A DNA stretch of 64,000 nt from contig NZ_JAKGSC010000003.1 in assembly GCF_022478115.1 (NCBI RefSeq), positions 124,001 through 188,000 of the forward strand. The letters are read 5' to 3'. The notes beneath the pieces were generated by a model that saw only the letters and a program-made list of their open reading frames with translations, had not been told where the DNA came from and searched no databases. The DNA is from Tenacibaculum aquimarinum (GTDB lineage: Bacteria > Bacteroidota > Bacteroidia > Flavobacteriales > Flavobacteriaceae). Made by a program: the position numbers and the translations under genes. How positions within the stretch are numbered: the stretch's first letter is position 1; the number at the start of each line of letters is the position of its first letter. Shown piece after piece: positions 1 to 9,275 of the stretch.

Positions 1-1988
1 ATATGTGCGTTAAGAATTGGGTATAAAGTTTCGTTTATTAAAGTCGATTTTCCGCTTCCAGAAACTCCGGTAACGCAAATCATTTTTCCAAGCGGAAATT
101 CTACGGAAACATTTTTTAAATTATTACCTGTTGCTCCAGAAAGTTTAATGGTTTTTCCGTTTCCTTTTCTTCTTTCCTTCGGAACTTCTATTTGTTTTCT
201 TTTTGATAAATAATCTGCTGTTAAGGTTTTTTCTTTTTTGATTTCATTAAAAGTTCCTTGACTTACAATTTCGCCACCATGTCTTCCCGCTCCAGGACCA
301 ATATCAAAGACAAAGTCGGCACTTTTAATCATGTCTTCATCGTGTTCTACAACTAAAACCGAATTACCAATATCGCGCAATTTTACTAAAGAATCAATCA
401 GTTTTTGATTATCTCGTTGATGTAAACCAATACTTGGTTCATCTAAAATATATAAAACACCCACTAATTGAGAGCCAATTTGAGTTGCCAAACGAATTCG
501 TTGCGCTTCTCCACCAGAAAGCGATTTTGATGTTCTGTCTAAGGTTAAATAATCCAAACCAACATCTACCAAAAACTGAATACGAGTTCTTATTTCTTTC
601 AGGATTTCAGCAGCAATGGTTAATTGTTTTTCTGATAAGTTTTTTTCAATGTTTTTGAACCAGTTAGCAAGTTCTGTAACATCCATTTGTGCTAAATCGC
701 TAATGTTCTTGTCGATAATTTTAAAATGAAGTGCTTCAATTTTAAGCCTTTTTCCCCCACAAGTAGAGCAAGAAACTTCATCCATAAATCCTTTTGCCCA
801 ACGTTTAATTGTTGTGCTTTCGGCATTTTTATATTGATTTTCAATAAATGAAATAATTCCTTCAAAGTCAATTTCGTAATTTTTTGTTACGCCAGCAGCT
901 TTTGCAGAAATTTTAAAGGTTTCTTTTCCTCCATTTAAAATAATTTCTTTTGCTTCCTTCGGAATTTTAGAAATAGGATCAGTTAATTTAAACTTATAAC
1001 GTTCTGCAATATTTTCAAGCTGTTTAAAAATCCAACTTCCTTTTTGTTCACCTAACGGAACAATTCCTCCGTTTTTAATAGAAATTGAAGTATCTGGAAT
1101 TACTTTTTGTTGATTAATTTCATTGGTAATACCTAAACCATTACAGCTTTGGCAAGCTCCTTTTGGAGAATTAAATGAAAACGTATTTGGTTCTGGATTT
1201 GGATAGGCAATTCCGCTTGTTGGACACATTAACTCACGACTAAAATAACGTGGTTTTTCAGCATCAACATCAATAACCATTAAAATATTATTACCAGAAT
1301 ATAACGCGGTTTTTATGGTTTCTTCTAATCTTTTTTCAGCAGATTCATTAACAACTAATCTATCTATAACTACTTCTATATCGTGTGTTTTATAACGATC
1401 TAGTTTCATTCCTTTTTCAATCTCCTTTATTTCTCCATCAACACGAACACGAACAAAACCTTGCTTGGAAATTTGCTCAAAAAGCTCACGATAATGTCCT
1501 TTCCTGGATTTTACTAAAGGTGCTAAGACGGCAATTCTTTTTCCGTCAAAATCTTTTAAAATTAAGTCTCTAATTTGTTCATCAGCATAACTCACCATTT
1601 TCTCGCCAGTATTATACGAGTAAGCGTCGGCGGCTCTTGCAAATAATAAACGAAGGAAATCGTAAATCTCTGTAATTGTACCAACGGTAGAGCGCGGACT
1701 CTTGTTTGTAGTTTTTTGTTCTATGGAAATAACAGGAGAAAGTCCATCTATTTTATCAACATCGGGTCTTTCTAATCCGCCTAAAAACTGACGTGCATAT
1801 GCAGAAAATGTTTCAATATAACGTCTTTGTCCTTCAGCATAAATAGTATCAAAAGCTAATGAAGATTTTCCGCTTCCACTTAAACCAGTAATAACTACAA
1901 GCTTTTCACGAGGAATTTTTACATCAATATTTTTTAGATTATGAGCTCTTGCTCCATAAACTTCTATAAATTCTTGCTCTTTAGCCAT
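1..1988 (-). CDS. uvrA: UvrA, excinuclease ABC subunit A (3' end cut by window)
   Basis: DNA-damage recognition ATPase of UvrABC nucleotide excision repair, acting in the cytoplasm with UvrB. About 662 N-terminal residues of an expected ~940 are present. The translation starts [20 protein letters not shown], has the first Walker [10 protein letters not shown] near residue 35, CxxC zinc-finger pairs (CPTSG...CQSC and CSTCGG), the ABC signature [12 protein letters not shown], Walker [14 protein letters not shown], and the second Walker A VSGSGKST just before the window edge. The start is ATG at 1986-1988; a TAACTTTG -7 box lies 20 bases upstream. The missing part is the C-terminal ABC domain. 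Transcribed divergently from the PspC/K+ channel genes. Identification is secure. Confidence 0.97.
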   Translation of the reverse strand, partial: MAKEQEFIEVYGARAHNLKNIDVKIPREKLVVITGLSGSGKSSLAFDTIYAEGQRRYIETFSAYARQFLGGLERPDVDKIDGLSPVISIEQKTTNKSPRSTVGTITEIYDFLRLLFARAADAYSYNTGEKMVSYADEQIRDLILKDFDGKRIAVLAPLVKSRKGHYRELFEQISKQGFVRVRVDGEIKEIEKGMKLDRYKTHDIEVVIDRLVVNESAEKRLEETIKTALYSGNNILMVIDVDAEKPRYFSRELMCPTSGIAYPNPEPNTFSFNSPKGACQSCNGLGITNEINQQKVIPDTSISIKNGGIVPLGEQKGSWIFKQLENIAERYKFKLTDPISKIPKEAKEIILNGGKETFKISAKAAGVTKNYEIDFEGIISFIENQYKNAESTTIKRWAKGFMDEVSCSTCGGKRLKIEALHFKIIDKNISDLAQMDVTELANWFKNIEKNLSEKQLTIAAEILKEIRTRIQFLVDVGLDYLTLDRTSKSLSGGEAQRIRLATQIGSQLVGVLYILDEPSIGLHQRDNQKLIDSLVKLRDIGNSVLVVEHDEDMIKSADFVFDIGPGAGRHGGEIVSQGTFNEIKKEKTLTADYLSKRKQIEVPKERRKGNGKTIKLSGATGNNLKNVSVEFPLGKMICVTGVSGSGKSTLINETLYPILNAH

Positions 1989-2008
1989 TGTTATTTTTTG
2001 GAAAAAAG

Positions 2009-2016
2009 CAAAGTTA
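2009..2016 (-). promoter_or_regulatory. -7 promoter element of uvrA
   Basis: Reads TAACTTTG on the minus strand, an exact match to the Bacteroidota -7 consensus TAnnTTTG, placed 20 bases before the uvrA ATG. No convincing -33 TTTG was found at the usual 19-21 base spacing, so the call rests on the -7 box and its position. Confidence 0.5.
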
Positions 2017-2097
2017 CCAATTTGATTTGAGTTTTGGTTTGTATGTTGCAAACAAATCAGTTGAAAATAGTATCTTGCAGTTATAATAAAAGCGTTA

Positions 2098-2322
2098 ATG
2101 GGATTAAATTCAGTAAGACATTTTTTTGAGAAACACGGTTTTGGTGTTTTTTCTCGATTTGCAGACAAATTAGGTATGCGTGCAAAAAATGTGCGTATAT
2201 TTTTTATATACATTTCTTTTGTAACCGTTGGTTTGTCTTTTGGTTTGTATTTAACATTGGCTTTTTTATTACGATTAAAGGATATGATTTACACTAAAAG
2301 AAGTTCAGTTTTCGATTTATGA
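2098..2322 (+). CDS. Small PspC-domain membrane protein
   Basis: A 74-residue protein with the PspC-domain pattern: a basic N-terminal part (FEKHGFGVFSRFADKLGMR) followed by one or two hydrophobic stretches (residues about 35-60, FFIYISFVTVGLSFGLYLTLAF). PspC proteins are inner-membrane proteins first known from the phage-shock envelope-stress response; stand-alone short versions are common in Flavobacteriaceae and their role is not settled. Its stop overlaps the start of the following K+ channel gene by 4 bases (ATGA), so the two are translationally coupled, which suggests a membrane function connected with the channel. Family assignment is by pattern only. Confidence 0.7.
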   Translation: MGLNSVRHFFEKHGFGVFSRFADKLGMRAKNVRIFFIYISFVTVGLSFGLYLTLAFLLRLKDMIYTKRSSVFDL

Positions 2323-3320
2323 ATAAAATGTTCGAATCTAAATTATACCGCGCTTTAACACTCTTTTTTATAATAATATTATTGGGTGTTTTTGGTTTTA
2401 TGGTAATTTCTGGTTACGGTTTTATAGATGCACTTTATATGACAGTAATTACAATATCTACTGTTGGTTTTAGTGAAGTACATCCTTTTACAGATGCAGA
2501 TAAGATTTTTGCTGTATTCTTAATTTTAACGAGTGTGGTTGTAGTTGGTTATACAATTTCATCATTTTCAGAATATTTAATTACGGGACAATTATTTGAA
2601 CATTTTAAACACAAAAAAGTGGAGAAGAAAATAACAAAACTTAATGGACACACCATAGTTTGTGGTTATGGTAGAAATGGAAAACAAGCAATTGCAAAGC
2701 TTAAAAGTTATAATAAGGACTTTGTTGTTGTAGAAAAAAACCAAACACTTGTAAAAAAATTAGATGCAGAAGGAGTTTTAAATGTTCAAGGAGATGCAAC
2801 TACAGATGAAACGATGCTGCGTGCAGGTATAGATAAAGCTTCCTATTTAATTACAGCTTTACCTTCGGATGCAGATAACTTATTTGTGGTGTTAACGGCA
2901 AATCAATTAAATAAAGAATGTAAAATTATAAGTAGAGCTTCTAAAGAATCTTCATCTAGTAAACTTAAAATTGCTGGCGCAGAAAATGTAATTATGCCAG
3001 ATAAATTAGGTGGTGCTCATATGGCATCTTTAGTTGTTACTCCAGATGTTATTGAGTTTGTAGACCAATTAACAATTTCAGGAGAAACCACAACAAATTT
3101 AGAGGAGATTGATGTTAATAATCTTCCAGAAAAGTATATTGGTAAAACTATTTTAGATTTAGACTTACGTAAGAAAACAGGTTGTACGGTAATTGGTTAT
3201 AAAACACCAAACAAAGAATATATTATTAATCCAGAAGCAAATACGGAGTTAGTTTTAGATTCTAATTTAATTATTTTAGGACGTCCAGAGCAGATAACCA
3301 AACTTAGAGAATTGTTCTAA
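2319..3320 (+). CDS. Two-TM potassium channel with RCK (TrkA-N/TrkA-C) domain
   Basis: A 333-residue K+ channel of the MthK/Kch type. Transmembrane helix 1 covers residues about 11-30, the pore loop and filter lie at TISTVGFSE (residues 46-53), and helix 2 covers about 61-82. A cytoplasmic RCK domain follows, with the Rossmann motif VCGYGRNG (residues 114-121) and acidic E138, then a TrkA-C domain to the end. RCK domains gate the pore in response to nucleotides or ions. The filter is odd: the canonical TVGYG is TVGFS, so the second glycine is serine. Overlaps the PspC gene by 4 bases and the RmlD-like gene by 1 base, making a three-gene operon. Confidence 0.88.
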   Translation: MNKMFESKLYRALTLFFIIILLGVFGFMVISGYGFIDALYMTVITISTVGFSEVHPFTDADKIFAVFLILTSVVVVGYTISSFSEYLITGQLFEHFKHKKVEKKITKLNGHTIVCGYGRNGKQAIAKLKSYNKDFVVVEKNQTLVKKLDAEGVLNVQGDATTDETMLRAGIDKASYLITALPSDADNLFVVLTANQLNKECKIISRASKESSSSKLKIAGAENVIMPDKLGGAHMASLVVTPDVIEFVDQLTISGETTTNLEEIDVNNLPEKYIGKTILDLDLRKKTGCTVIGYKTPNKEYIINPEANTELVLDSNLIILGRPEQITKLRELF

Positions 3321-4216
3321 TGATAAAAGTACTCATCACAGGAAGTAATGGTTTGTTAGGGCAAACGCTGTTAAAGCAATTGTTAGATACACGTTGTAAT
3401 GTTATCGCGATATCTAAAGGTAAAAACAGGTTTCCAACTGAAGATGGATATCATTATTTTGGAATTGATATAACAAATACAGACTTACTTTTAAGTACAA
3501 TAAGAGCTGTAAAACCACATTTTATTATTAACGCAGCAGCAATTACAAATGTAGATTTTTGTGAAGATAATAAAGAGTTGTGTGATGCAGTAAATGTAGA
3601 TGCAGTAAAGCATTTAGTTGCTGTAACTAAGGAGTTAAATGCCCATTTAATACATATTTCTACTGATTTTATTTTTGATGGAACAAAAGGAAGTTATAAA
3701 GAAACCGATATTCCAAACCCTGTTAACTATTACGGAAAATCAAAATTATTAGCTGAAGAAGTAATTGTAAACTCAACCATAGATTACACTATTTTACGTA
3801 CAATTTTAGTTTTTGGTAAAGTAGCAAAAATGAATAAAGGAAACCTCGTTTTATGGTTAAAAGAAAAGTTAGAAGACAAAGATGAAGTTACTATTGTTAA
3901 CGATCAATTTAGAATGCCAACTTATGTAGAAGAGTTAGCAAGAGCATGTTTGTTAGCAATGCAAGAAGAAGCTAAGGGAATCTTTAATATTTCGTCTAAC
4001 AAGCTATTAAGTATTTATGAAATGGCACAACAAATTGCCGAAGTCTTTGAATTAGATGAAAACTTGATAAAACCAATTTCTACTGCAACTTTAAATCAAA
4101 AAGCAAAAAGGCCACCAAAAACAGGTTTTAATTTAGATAAATCTATTAAAATTCTTGGTTTTCAGTCAAAATCTTTTAAAGAAAATTTACAAAAATTTAA
4201 AGAAAAACTAATATAA
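3320..4216 (+). CDS. SDR-family sugar reductase, RmlD-like
   Basis: A 298-residue extended short-chain dehydrogenase of the RmlD (dTDP-4-dehydrorhamnose reductase) type. Visible are the N-terminal NAD(P)-binding motif TGSNGLLGQT, the catalytic serine/threonine region HISTDFIFDG, and the YxxxK pair in NYYGKSKLLAEE. RmlD-family enzymes reduce nucleotide-linked keto sugars, but no other rhamnose genes are nearby, so the substrate is unknown. The start codon overlaps the stop of the K+ channel gene (TAATG), which places it in the same operon without an obvious functional link. Confidence 0.8.
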   Translation: MIKVLITGSNGLLGQTLLKQLLDTRCNVIAISKGKNRFPTEDGYHYFGIDITNTDLLLSTIRAVKPHFIINAAAITNVDFCEDNKELCDAVNVDAVKHLVAVTKELNAHLIHISTDFIFDGTKGSYKETDIPNPVNYYGKSKLLAEEVIVNSTIDYTILRTILVFGKVAKMNKGNLVLWLKEKLEDKDEVTIVNDQFRMPTYVEELARACLLAMQEEAKGIFNISSNKLLSIYEMAQQIAEVFELDENLIKPISTATLNQKAKRPPKTGFNLDKSIKILGFQSKSFKENLQKFKEKLI

Positions 4217-4220
4217 ATTT

Positions 4221-4257
4221 CACTTTTAACGAGCAAAACTTGTCAAAAGTGCAATTT
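4221..4257 (+). terminator. Probable intrinsic terminator after the K+ channel operon
   Basis: Inverted repeat CACTTTTAAC (4221-4230) and GTCAAAAGTG (4242-4251), nine of ten positions paired, with an 11-base loop and followed by CAATTTTTT. It lies 5 bases after the RmlD-like stop and before the alanine symporter gene. Confidence 0.5.
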
Positions 4258-4304
4258 TTTATGATATTGCGAGCTACAAATTTAAAAAACTAACACTTAA
4301 TATT

Positions 4305-5936
4305 ATGAAGAAACAATTACTAACATTGTTAGCAATCTTAGCGCCGATGTTTACATTTGCTCAAGAAAAAGGTCTAGATCAACGTATAGACGAGGCATTT
4401 AAGCCAATATCAGATTTTTTTAGTAGCGTAATTTTCTTCCCGATTTACAAAAGTGAGAGTATAGAAATTCCATTTGTACTTCTTCTATTAGTATTTAGTG
4501 CTTTGTTTTTTACTATTTATTTTAAATTTCCGAATCTTTTTCATTTTAAAACAGCAATTAACGTTGTTAGAGGTAAATATGATGATTTAGATGACGGTCA
4601 TGGCGTTGACGAAGCGTATGGAGATAGTACTCCAGGAGGAGATATTAGAGAAACAATTAAAGATGAAAGTGCAGAAGGAGAAGTTACACACTTTCAAGCC
4701 TTAGCAACAGCAGTTTCTGGAACAGTTGGTAATGGTAACATTGCAGGTGTTGCATTAGCAATTGCCTTAGGTGGTCCAGGAGCAACATTTTGGATGGTTG
4801 TTTGTGGATTCTTAGGAATGTCTACAAAATTTGTAGAATGTACATTAGGAGTTCAATATAGAGATGTTGGAGAAGACGGAACTGTTTATGGTGGACCAAT
4901 GTACTACATAAGTAAAGGTTTAAAAGAGAGAGGATTTGAAATGATTGGAAAAATTGCAGCAGTAATTTTTGCAATTTTCTGTATTGGAGGATCTTTTGGT
5001 GGTGGTAACGCTGCTCAATCTAACCAAGCAACTGTAGTATTAAAAGAGTTGTTAGGATTAGAAAGTTCTGCAGCTGGAGCAATCATTGGAGTTGTATTAG
5101 CAATTATAGTAGGTATTATAATTATCGGAGGAATTAAAAGAATTGCACAAGTTACAGAGAAAGTAGTTCCGTTTATGGCAGGATTATATGTGTTAGCTTG
5201 TTTATATATTTTAGGTTCTAACTTTTCTCTAGTTGATGATGCATTTGCTTTAATTTTTAGAGAAGCATTTAATCCAACAGCTATTGGAGTTGGTGGTTTT
5301 ATAGGTGTATTATTAGTAGGATTTAAAAGAGCTGCATTTTCAAACGAAGCAGGTGCAGGTTCTGCATCAATTGCGCATTCAGCAGTAAAAACAAAATATT
5401 CAGCATCTGAAGGTTTAGTAGCATTATTAGAGCCGTTTATTGATACAGTATTAATTTGTACAATGACAGCCTTAGTAATTATTATTTTTAACTTTGGAGG
5501 TGATGCTTCTGGAGCAACAGTTTTCCAATATGGAGGAGACGGAAGTGGTGGAGTATTTATTGAAGGTGTAAGATTAGAAGGAGCTGGAATAACTTCAGCA
5601 GCATTTGCAGAGTACATCCCTTTTTCTAATGTATTCTTAACTATTGCAGTAGTATTATTTGCAGTTTCTACAATGATTTCTTGGTCTTATTATGGATTAC
5701 AGTCTTGGAAGTATTTATTTGGTAGAGGTAAAAAAGCAGATTTAACATACAAATTATTATTTTTATTATTTGTTGTAATTGGTGCGGCAGCAAGTATGAA
5801 ATCTATTTGGGATTTCTCTGATGCAATGATTTTTGCAATGGTATTCCCTAATATGGTAGGATTGTATTTCTTATTCCCAGTTGTTAAAAAACAATTAAAA
5901 AGATATACAGACGCTATAAAAGAAGCTAAAGCATAA
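4305..5936 (+). CDS. AGCS-family sodium:alanine symporter
   Basis: A 543-residue inner-membrane symporter of the alanine/glycine:cation family, which imports alanine or glycine with Na+. It begins with a signal-like hydrophobic segment (MKKQLLTLLAILAPMFTFAQ) not seen in the shortest family members, then an N-terminal membrane helix (about 53-75), an acidic connecting segment (about 89-125), and the conserved core with TAVSGTVGNGNIAGVALAIA, GGPGATFWM and KRAAFSNEAGAGSASIAHSA. Around ten membrane helices are visible. Most of the long open reading frames on the opposite strand here are shadows of its Gly/Ala-rich codons. Confidence 0.9.
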   Translation: MKKQLLTLLAILAPMFTFAQEKGLDQRIDEAFKPISDFFSSVIFFPIYKSESIEIPFVLLLLVFSALFFTIYFKFPNLFHFKTAINVVRGKYDDLDDGHGVDEAYGDSTPGGDIRETIKDESAEGEVTHFQALATAVSGTVGNGNIAGVALAIALGGPGATFWMVVCGFLGMSTKFVECTLGVQYRDVGEDGTVYGGPMYYISKGLKERGFEMIGKIAAVIFAIFCIGGSFGGGNAAQSNQATVVLKELLGLESSAAGAIIGVVLAIIVGIIIIGGIKRIAQVTEKVVPFMAGLYVLACLYILGSNFSLVDDAFALIFREAFNPTAIGVGGFIGVLLVGFKRAAFSNEAGAGSASIAHSAVKTKYSASEGLVALLEPFIDTVLICTMTALVIIIFNFGGDASGATVFQYGGDGSGGVFIEGVRLEGAGITSAAFAEYIPFSNVFLTIAVVLFAVSTMISWSYYGLQSWKYLFGRGKKADLTYKLLFLLFVVIGAAASMKSIWDFSDAMIFAMVFPNMVGLYFLFPVVKKQLKRYTDAIKEAKA

Positions 5937-5945
5937 TATTTTATT

Positions 5946-6656
5946 ATGAACATATTTAAATCCCATTTCTGGTATAACAAAAGCCAAAGAAATGGGATTT
6001 TCTTTTTAATACTACTTATTGTAGTTCTTCAATTAACATATGCATTTGTAGATTTTTCTTCGGAAGAATTACACGAGACAAATACTTCTGAATTATTAGT
6101 ATTTCAGCAAGAAATAGACAGTTTAAAAGCTATTGAAGTTGAATCTCGAAAACCAAAAATCTATCCATTTAATCCCAATTTTATTACAGATTTTAAAGGC
6201 AAGCAATTAGGAATGTCTTTAAAGGAAATTGATAGATTACATCAGTTTAGAAAGCAAAATAAATATGTGAATTCTGTAAAAGAATTTCAACAGCTTACAA
6301 AAATATCAGACAGTTTATTGCAAACGATGGTTCTGTATTTTAAATTTCCAGATTGGTTAACTTCTAAGAAAAATCGAAATAAGAAAAAGAAATTAAGTTC
6401 TATAGAAAAAGCTTTTGAAGAAGAAGATTTTGAAGAAATTTCTGAAGAAAAAGAAGCAATTATTAAATTAAACGTAAACACAGCAACGTTTAAAGAGTTG
6501 CTTAAAATTCCAGGAATAGATTATGACTTATGTAAGAAAATTTTTGAATTTAGGGATGAGGTTGCAGAACTACAAGATATCTCTGAAATCAAAAATATCG
6601 AAGGTTTTCCAATAGAAAAATACGAGAGAATAATTGTATATTTGACTGCTAAATAA
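5946..6656 (+). CDS. Membrane-anchored helix-hairpin-helix protein (ComEA-like)
   Basis: A 236-residue protein with a short cytoplasmic N-terminus, one transmembrane segment at residues about 18-37 (NGIFFLILLIVVLQLTYAFV), a first HhH-like unit at about 85-125, a lysine/glutamate-rich linker, and a clear second unit near residues 175-210 (KLNVNTATFKELLKIPGI). HhH pairs bind DNA backbones without sequence preference, and ComEA-type proteins bind incoming DNA during transformation. This protein is longer than classical ComEA and its role is inferred only. It starts 9 bases after the symporter stop. Confidence 0.72.
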   Translation: MNIFKSHFWYNKSQRNGIFFLILLIVVLQLTYAFVDFSSEELHETNTSELLVFQQEIDSLKAIEVESRKPKIYPFNPNFITDFKGKQLGMSLKEIDRLHQFRKQNKYVNSVKEFQQLTKISDSLLQTMVLYFKFPDWLTSKKNRNKKKKLSSIEKAFEEEDFEEISEEKEAIIKLNVNTATFKELLKIPGIDYDLCKKIFEFRDEVAELQDISEIKNIEGFPIEKYERIIVYLTAK

Positions 6657-6684
6657 ACAGCAACAAACAACTAAAAACAGACAT

Positions 6685-7842
6685 ATGTACTTTACAGAAG
6701 AACACGAATCCTTTCGACAAAGTTTTCGGGAATTTTTACAGAAAGAGGTAGTTCCACATATAGATAAATGGGAAAAAACAGGAACCGTAGAACGTTTTAT
6801 TTGGAAGAAATTCGGTGAAATGGGTTACTTCGGAATAAATCAACCTGAAGAATATGGTGGAATGAATTTAGATTTATTTTACACAGTAATCTTTTTAGAA
6901 GAATTACAAAAAATAAATTCTGGTGGATTCGCGGCAAATATGTGGGCACATGGATATTTAGCCATGACACACTTAAATAAAGAGGGTGATGATCGAATTA
7001 AAAGAGAGTATTTAGCACCAAGTATTGAAGGTGATAAAATAGGATGTTTGTGTATTACAGAGCCTTTTGGAGGATCTGATGTCGCAGGAATGCGCACAAC
7101 TGCTGTTAAAAAAGGAGATACTTATGTGTTAAACGGATCTAAAACGTTTATTACAAACGGAGTGTATTCAGACTATTTAGTAGTTGTTGCAAAAACAAAC
7201 CCTGAAGATAAGTACAAGGGAATGAGTATTTTTGTAGTGGATAGAGATACTCCGGGAATTTCAGCTACCAAATTAGATAAATTAGGTTGGAGAGCCTCAG
7301 ATACCGCAGAAATTGCTTTTGATAATGTTGTCATTCCTGCTGAAAACTTAATGGGAGAAGAAGGAAAAGGATTTCCTTATGTTATGCAACACTTTGCTTT
7401 AGAGCGTTTAGTTATGGGAATTAACGCCCATGCAAGAGCCGATTATGCTGTAGAATATGCTGTAAAGTATATGGAAGAACGTGTTGCGTTCGGAAAATCT
7501 TTAGATAGGTTTCAGGTATTGCGTCATAAAATTGCTGAAATGGCAAGTAGAGTAGATATGTGTAGAGAATACAATTACTCAATTGCAAAGCGTTTAAATG
7601 ACGGAGTTTACGTTGTAAAAGAAGCCAGTATGAGTAAATTATTATCAACCAAAATGGCTGATGAAGTAATTTATGAAGCATTACAGTTGTTAGGAGGTTA
7701 TGGTTACATGGAAGAATATCCAATGGCACGTTTATTACGTGATAGCCGTTTAGGACCAATTGGTGGTGGAACTTCTGAAATCTTAAAAGAGATTATCGCA
7801 AAAATGGTAATTGATAAGAAAGAGTATAAGCCTGCAACTTAA
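6685..7842 (+). CDS. Acyl-CoA dehydrogenase, long-chain/LCAD-like
   Basis: A 385-residue FAD-dependent acyl-CoA dehydrogenase that introduces the first double bond in fatty acid beta-oxidation. Motifs: CLCITEPFGGSDVAGMRTTA (FAD/substrate contact), TFITNG, and the C-terminal LLGGYGYMEEYPMARLLRD. The catalytic Glu of short/medium-chain enzymes (YEGTS) is glycine here (IGGGTSEI), but the alternative catalytic Glu of LCAD/IVD enzymes is present in HFALERLVMG near residue 239, so the active site is of the LCAD type. A strong bidirectional terminator separates it from the convergent aroC. Confidence 0.92.
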   Translation: MYFTEEHESFRQSFREFLQKEVVPHIDKWEKTGTVERFIWKKFGEMGYFGINQPEEYGGMNLDLFYTVIFLEELQKINSGGFAANMWAHGYLAMTHLNKEGDDRIKREYLAPSIEGDKIGCLCITEPFGGSDVAGMRTTAVKKGDTYVLNGSKTFITNGVYSDYLVVVAKTNPEDKYKGMSIFVVDRDTPGISATKLDKLGWRASDTAEIAFDNVVIPAENLMGEEGKGFPYVMQHFALERLVMGINAHARADYAVEYAVKYMEERVAFGKSLDRFQVLRHKIAEMASRVDMCREYNYSIAKRLNDGVYVVKEASMSKLLSTKMADEVIYEALQLLGGYGYMEEYPMARLLRDSRLGPIGGGTSEILKEIIAKMVIDKKEYKPAT

Positions 7843-7867
7843 AAAAAAAGTATTTATAAAATGAAAA

Positions 7868-7896
7868 AACCGAAACTATTAAGTTTCGGTTTTTTT
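7868..7896. terminator. Bidirectional terminator between acyl-CoA dehydrogenase and aroC
   Basis: Perfect 10-base stem AACCGAAACT / AGTTTCGGTT with loop ATTA, flanked by A-runs on the left and T-runs on the right. It can serve both convergent genes. Nearly the same hairpin recurs at 41691-41722. Confidence 0.88.
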
Positions 7897-7921
7897 ATGA
7901 TTCGTTAAATATAAAAGATAA

Positions 7922-8983
7922 TTAAACAGTTCTAGTTCTATTCAATAACCAAAAATCTGCTAAAACTAAAGCAGCTAAAGCTTCAACAATAGGTACTGCT
8001 CTAGGTACAACACAAGGATCGTGTCTTCCTTTTCCGTGAATTTCTGTTAATTCTCCTTCAGAATTTATAGTTTGCTGATTTTGCATAATGGTTGCTACAG
8101 GTTTAAAAGCAACTCTAAAATAGATATCCATTCCGTTGCTAATTCCACCTTGTATTCCACCAGACAAATTAGAAACTGTAGTTCCGTCTTCGTTAAAAAT
8201 ATCGTTATGTTCCGAACCTTTCATCTTAGCTCCACAAAATCCGCTTCCAAATTCAAAACCTTTAACAGCATTTATAGAAAGCATAGCTTTACCTAATTCT
8301 GCATGTAGTTTGTTAAAAATTGGTTCTCCCAAACCAATAGGCATATTTTTTATGACACAAGTTATAGTTCCGCCAATAGTGTCTCCAGCTTTTTTAATTT
8401 CAGTAATTTTAGAAATCATTTTTTCAGCGGAAGTTTCATCTGGACAACGAACTACGTTATTTTCAGTTTTAGAAAAATCTAAATCTTGATAAGGTTTATC
8501 AATAAAGATATCTCCAACAGAAGATGTGAATGCATTAATATTTATATGAGCAATTAATTGCTTTGCCAGAGCGCCAGCAACTACCCAATTGGCAGTTTCA
8601 CGAGCTGAACTACGTCCGCCACCACGATAATCTCTTATTCCGTATTTTTTATCATACGTATAATCTGCATGTGAAGGTCTATAGATATTGGTATTGTGGT
8701 TGTAGTCTTTACTTTTTTGATTGGTGTTTCTAATAACAAACCCAATTGAAGTACCAGTAGTAGTTCCTTCAAAAATTCCAGATAAAAACTCAACTGTATC
8801 TGGTTCTTTACGTTGCGTAACAATTTTAGACTGTCCAGGTTTACGTCTATCTAATTCTTGTTGAATAGCTTCGAGGTTAACCTTCAAGCCGGCAGGAAAA
8901 CCATCAATAACTCCGCCAATTGCGGTTCCATGTGACTCTCCAAAGGAGGTAAGACGTAATAAATTTCCAAAAGAATTAAACAT
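7922..8983 (-). CDS. aroC: Chorismate synthase
   Basis: A 353-residue enzyme of full family length that converts 5-enolpyruvylshikimate-3-phosphate to chorismate with reduced FMN, the last shared step of aromatic amino acid synthesis. Signature stretches: [18 protein letters not shown] at the N-terminus, [40 protein letters not shown], and the C-terminal [17 protein letters not shown]. Starts [15 protein letters not shown]. It stands alone, away from other shikimate genes, which is usual in this group. Confidence 0.96.
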   Translation of the reverse strand: MFNSFGNLLRLTSFGESHGTAIGGVIDGFPAGLKVNLEAIQQELDRRKPGQSKIVTQRKEPDTVEFLSGIFEGTTTGTSIGFVIRNTNQKSKDYNHNTNIYRPSHADYTYDKKYGIRDYRGGGRSSARETANWVVAGALAKQLIAHININAFTSSVGDIFIDKPYQDLDFSKTENNVVRCPDETSAEKMISKITEIKKAGDTIGGTITCVIKNMPIGLGEPIFNKLHAELGKAMLSINAVKGFEFGSGFCGAKMKGSEHNDIFNEDGTTVSNLSGGIQGGISNGMDIYFRVAFKPVATIMQNQQTINSEGELTEIHGKGRHDPCVVPRAVPIVEALAALVLADFWLLNRTRTV

Positions 8984-9094
8984 AGTATATATATTAAAGC
9001 ACGAATTTAATATTTTATGTTAAGCCAAAGAAGCTCTATTGGTAAAAAATGCAAAAAAATATCGAAAAATGTTTCTAGAAACAAAAAAGGGTAT

Positions 9095-9102
9095 TATATT
9101 TG
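9095..9102 (+). promoter_or_regulatory. -7 promoter element of tRNA-Ser
   Basis: TATATTTG, an exact TAnnTTTG match, lies 35 bases before the tRNA 5' end. The region at the expected -33 position (GTTTC at 9071-9075) is only a weak match. Confidence 0.5.
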
Positions 9103-9137
9103 CACCCGCAATCAGAGAATATCTGATGAGACACTTT

Positions 9138-9222
9138 GGAGAGTTGGCAGAGTGGTCGAATGCGGCAGTCTTGAAAACTGTTGACTGTAACAGGTCCAGG
9201 GGTTCGAATCCCTTACTCTCCG
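9138..9222 (+). tRNA. tRNA-Ser (anticodon TGA)
   Basis: 85-base class II tRNA: acceptor stem GGAGAGT / ACTCTCC with discriminator G, D arm with GTTGGC...GGTCGAATGC, anticodon stem CAGTC / GACTG-like around loop CTTGAAAAC giving anticodon TGA, a long variable arm, and the T arm with GGTTCGAATCC. No CCA is encoded. A terminator hairpin follows at once. Confidence 0.95.
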
Positions 9223-9223
9223 C

Positions 9224-9258
9224 AAAAGCTTAAAACATTTGTTTTAAGCTTTTTTCTT
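9224..9258 (+). terminator. Terminator of tRNA-Ser
   Basis: Perfect 13-base stem AAAAGCTTAAAAC / GTTTTAAGCTTTT around loop ATTT, followed by more T. Its loop and first right-arm base contain TTTG (9238-9241), which sits 21 bases before the -7 box of rluF and so could double as the rluF -33 element. Confidence 0.85.
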
Positions 9259-9270
9259 TTTATACATTTG
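9238..9270 (+). promoter_or_regulatory. Promoter of rluF, overlapping the tRNA terminator
   Basis: -33 TTTG (9238-9241), 21-base spacer, -7 TACATTTG (9263-9270). The rluF ATG is only 5 bases beyond the -7 box, so the mRNA would start at or next to the start codon (leaderless or nearly so). Confidence 0.6.
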
Positions 9271-9275
9271 CAACA

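Noticed and set aside
5015..5617. Open reading frame of 200 codons on the minus strand inside the alanine symporter gene
   Set aside because: It is a codon shadow: low-complexity, rich in Asn/Pro/Thr/Ile, antisense to a well-conserved gene, with no motif and no promoter box.
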